Shown: piece after piece, positions 63,976 to 64,000 of the stretch
How the letters are laid out: each line of letters starts with the position of its first letter
Numbering within the stretch: position 1 is the stretch's first letter
Source: Oegoconia quadripuncta
Taxonomy: Eukaryota; Arthropoda; Insecta; Lepidoptera; Autostichidae
NCBI GenBank assembly: GCA_949316235.1
Contig: OX438750.1
Coordinates: 3,114,501 to 3,178,500 of the forward strand
Length of the DNA: 64,000 nt
Reading direction: 5' to 3'
The notes under the pieces: generated by a model
Seen by the model: the letters and a program-made list of their open reading frames with translations, nothing else
The model's database searches: none
What the model was told of the DNA's origin: nothing
Made by a program: the position numbers and the translations under genes

Positions 63976-64000
63976 CTAAAACAAGGATGGGGGCCATATT

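Overview
This window is eukaryotic, from the nuclear genome of an insect that is almost certainly a moth or butterfly. The genes are split by GT-AG introns. The two ferritin subunits are secreted types arranged head to head, as in insects. The introns and intergenic DNA are packed with lepidopteran-style repeats: tRNA-headed SINEs, a 5S-rRNA-headed SINE, short palindromic DNA transposons, Helitron-like ends and truncated LINEs. I see no bacterial operon, CRISPR array or prophage.

Three host genes can be read exon by exon. (1) Ferritin heavy chain (Fer1HCH) is on the minus strand, with five coding exons between 18355 and 4902. It encodes 211 aa with a complete ferroxidase centre. (2) Ferritin light chain (Fer2LCH) is on the plus strand, with a 5'UTR exon ending at 19402 and four coding exons from 21028 to 26510. 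It encodes 232 aa and lacks the ferroxidase residues. The two genes share an ~830-bp divergent promoter region, and each mRNA begins with a clear iron-responsive element (18445-18469 minus, 19305-19331 plus). The pair therefore looks co-transcribed and under iron-regulatory-protein control, supplying the H and L subunits of secreted ferritin. (3) A DPP8/9-type prolyl dipeptidase is on the minus strand. Its last 13 coding exons lie between 63975 and the stop at 37671, about 578 aa, and its 5' end is outside the window. The Ser-Asp-His triad is intact.

Layout: 1-4330, mobile-element debris downstream of Fer1HCH. 4336-18470, Fer1HCH with repeat-filled introns. 18470-19305, shared promoter. 19305-26770, Fer2LCH. 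26770-37370, intergenic repeats including hAT remnants, a 187-bp tandem repeat and many SINEs. 37671-64000, the DPP8/9 gene, with LINE fragments in nearly every intron.

The most striking feature is a recurrent kind of tandem duplication centred on 5' splice sites. In the DPP8/9 gene, the end of exon 8 plus its donor and 25 intron bases is repeated 27 times (102-bp unit, essentially identical copies). The end of exon 11 plus its donor is repeated 13 times (120/128-bp unit). The end of exon 3 plus its donor is present in about four decayed extra copies. The donor of exon 10 opens a 20-bp repeat. Exon 4 of Fer1HCH likewise has two decayed copies just downstream. The exon-8 unit is a multiple of three and open in the protein's own frame, so any of its 27 donors could in principle be used without breaking the frame.
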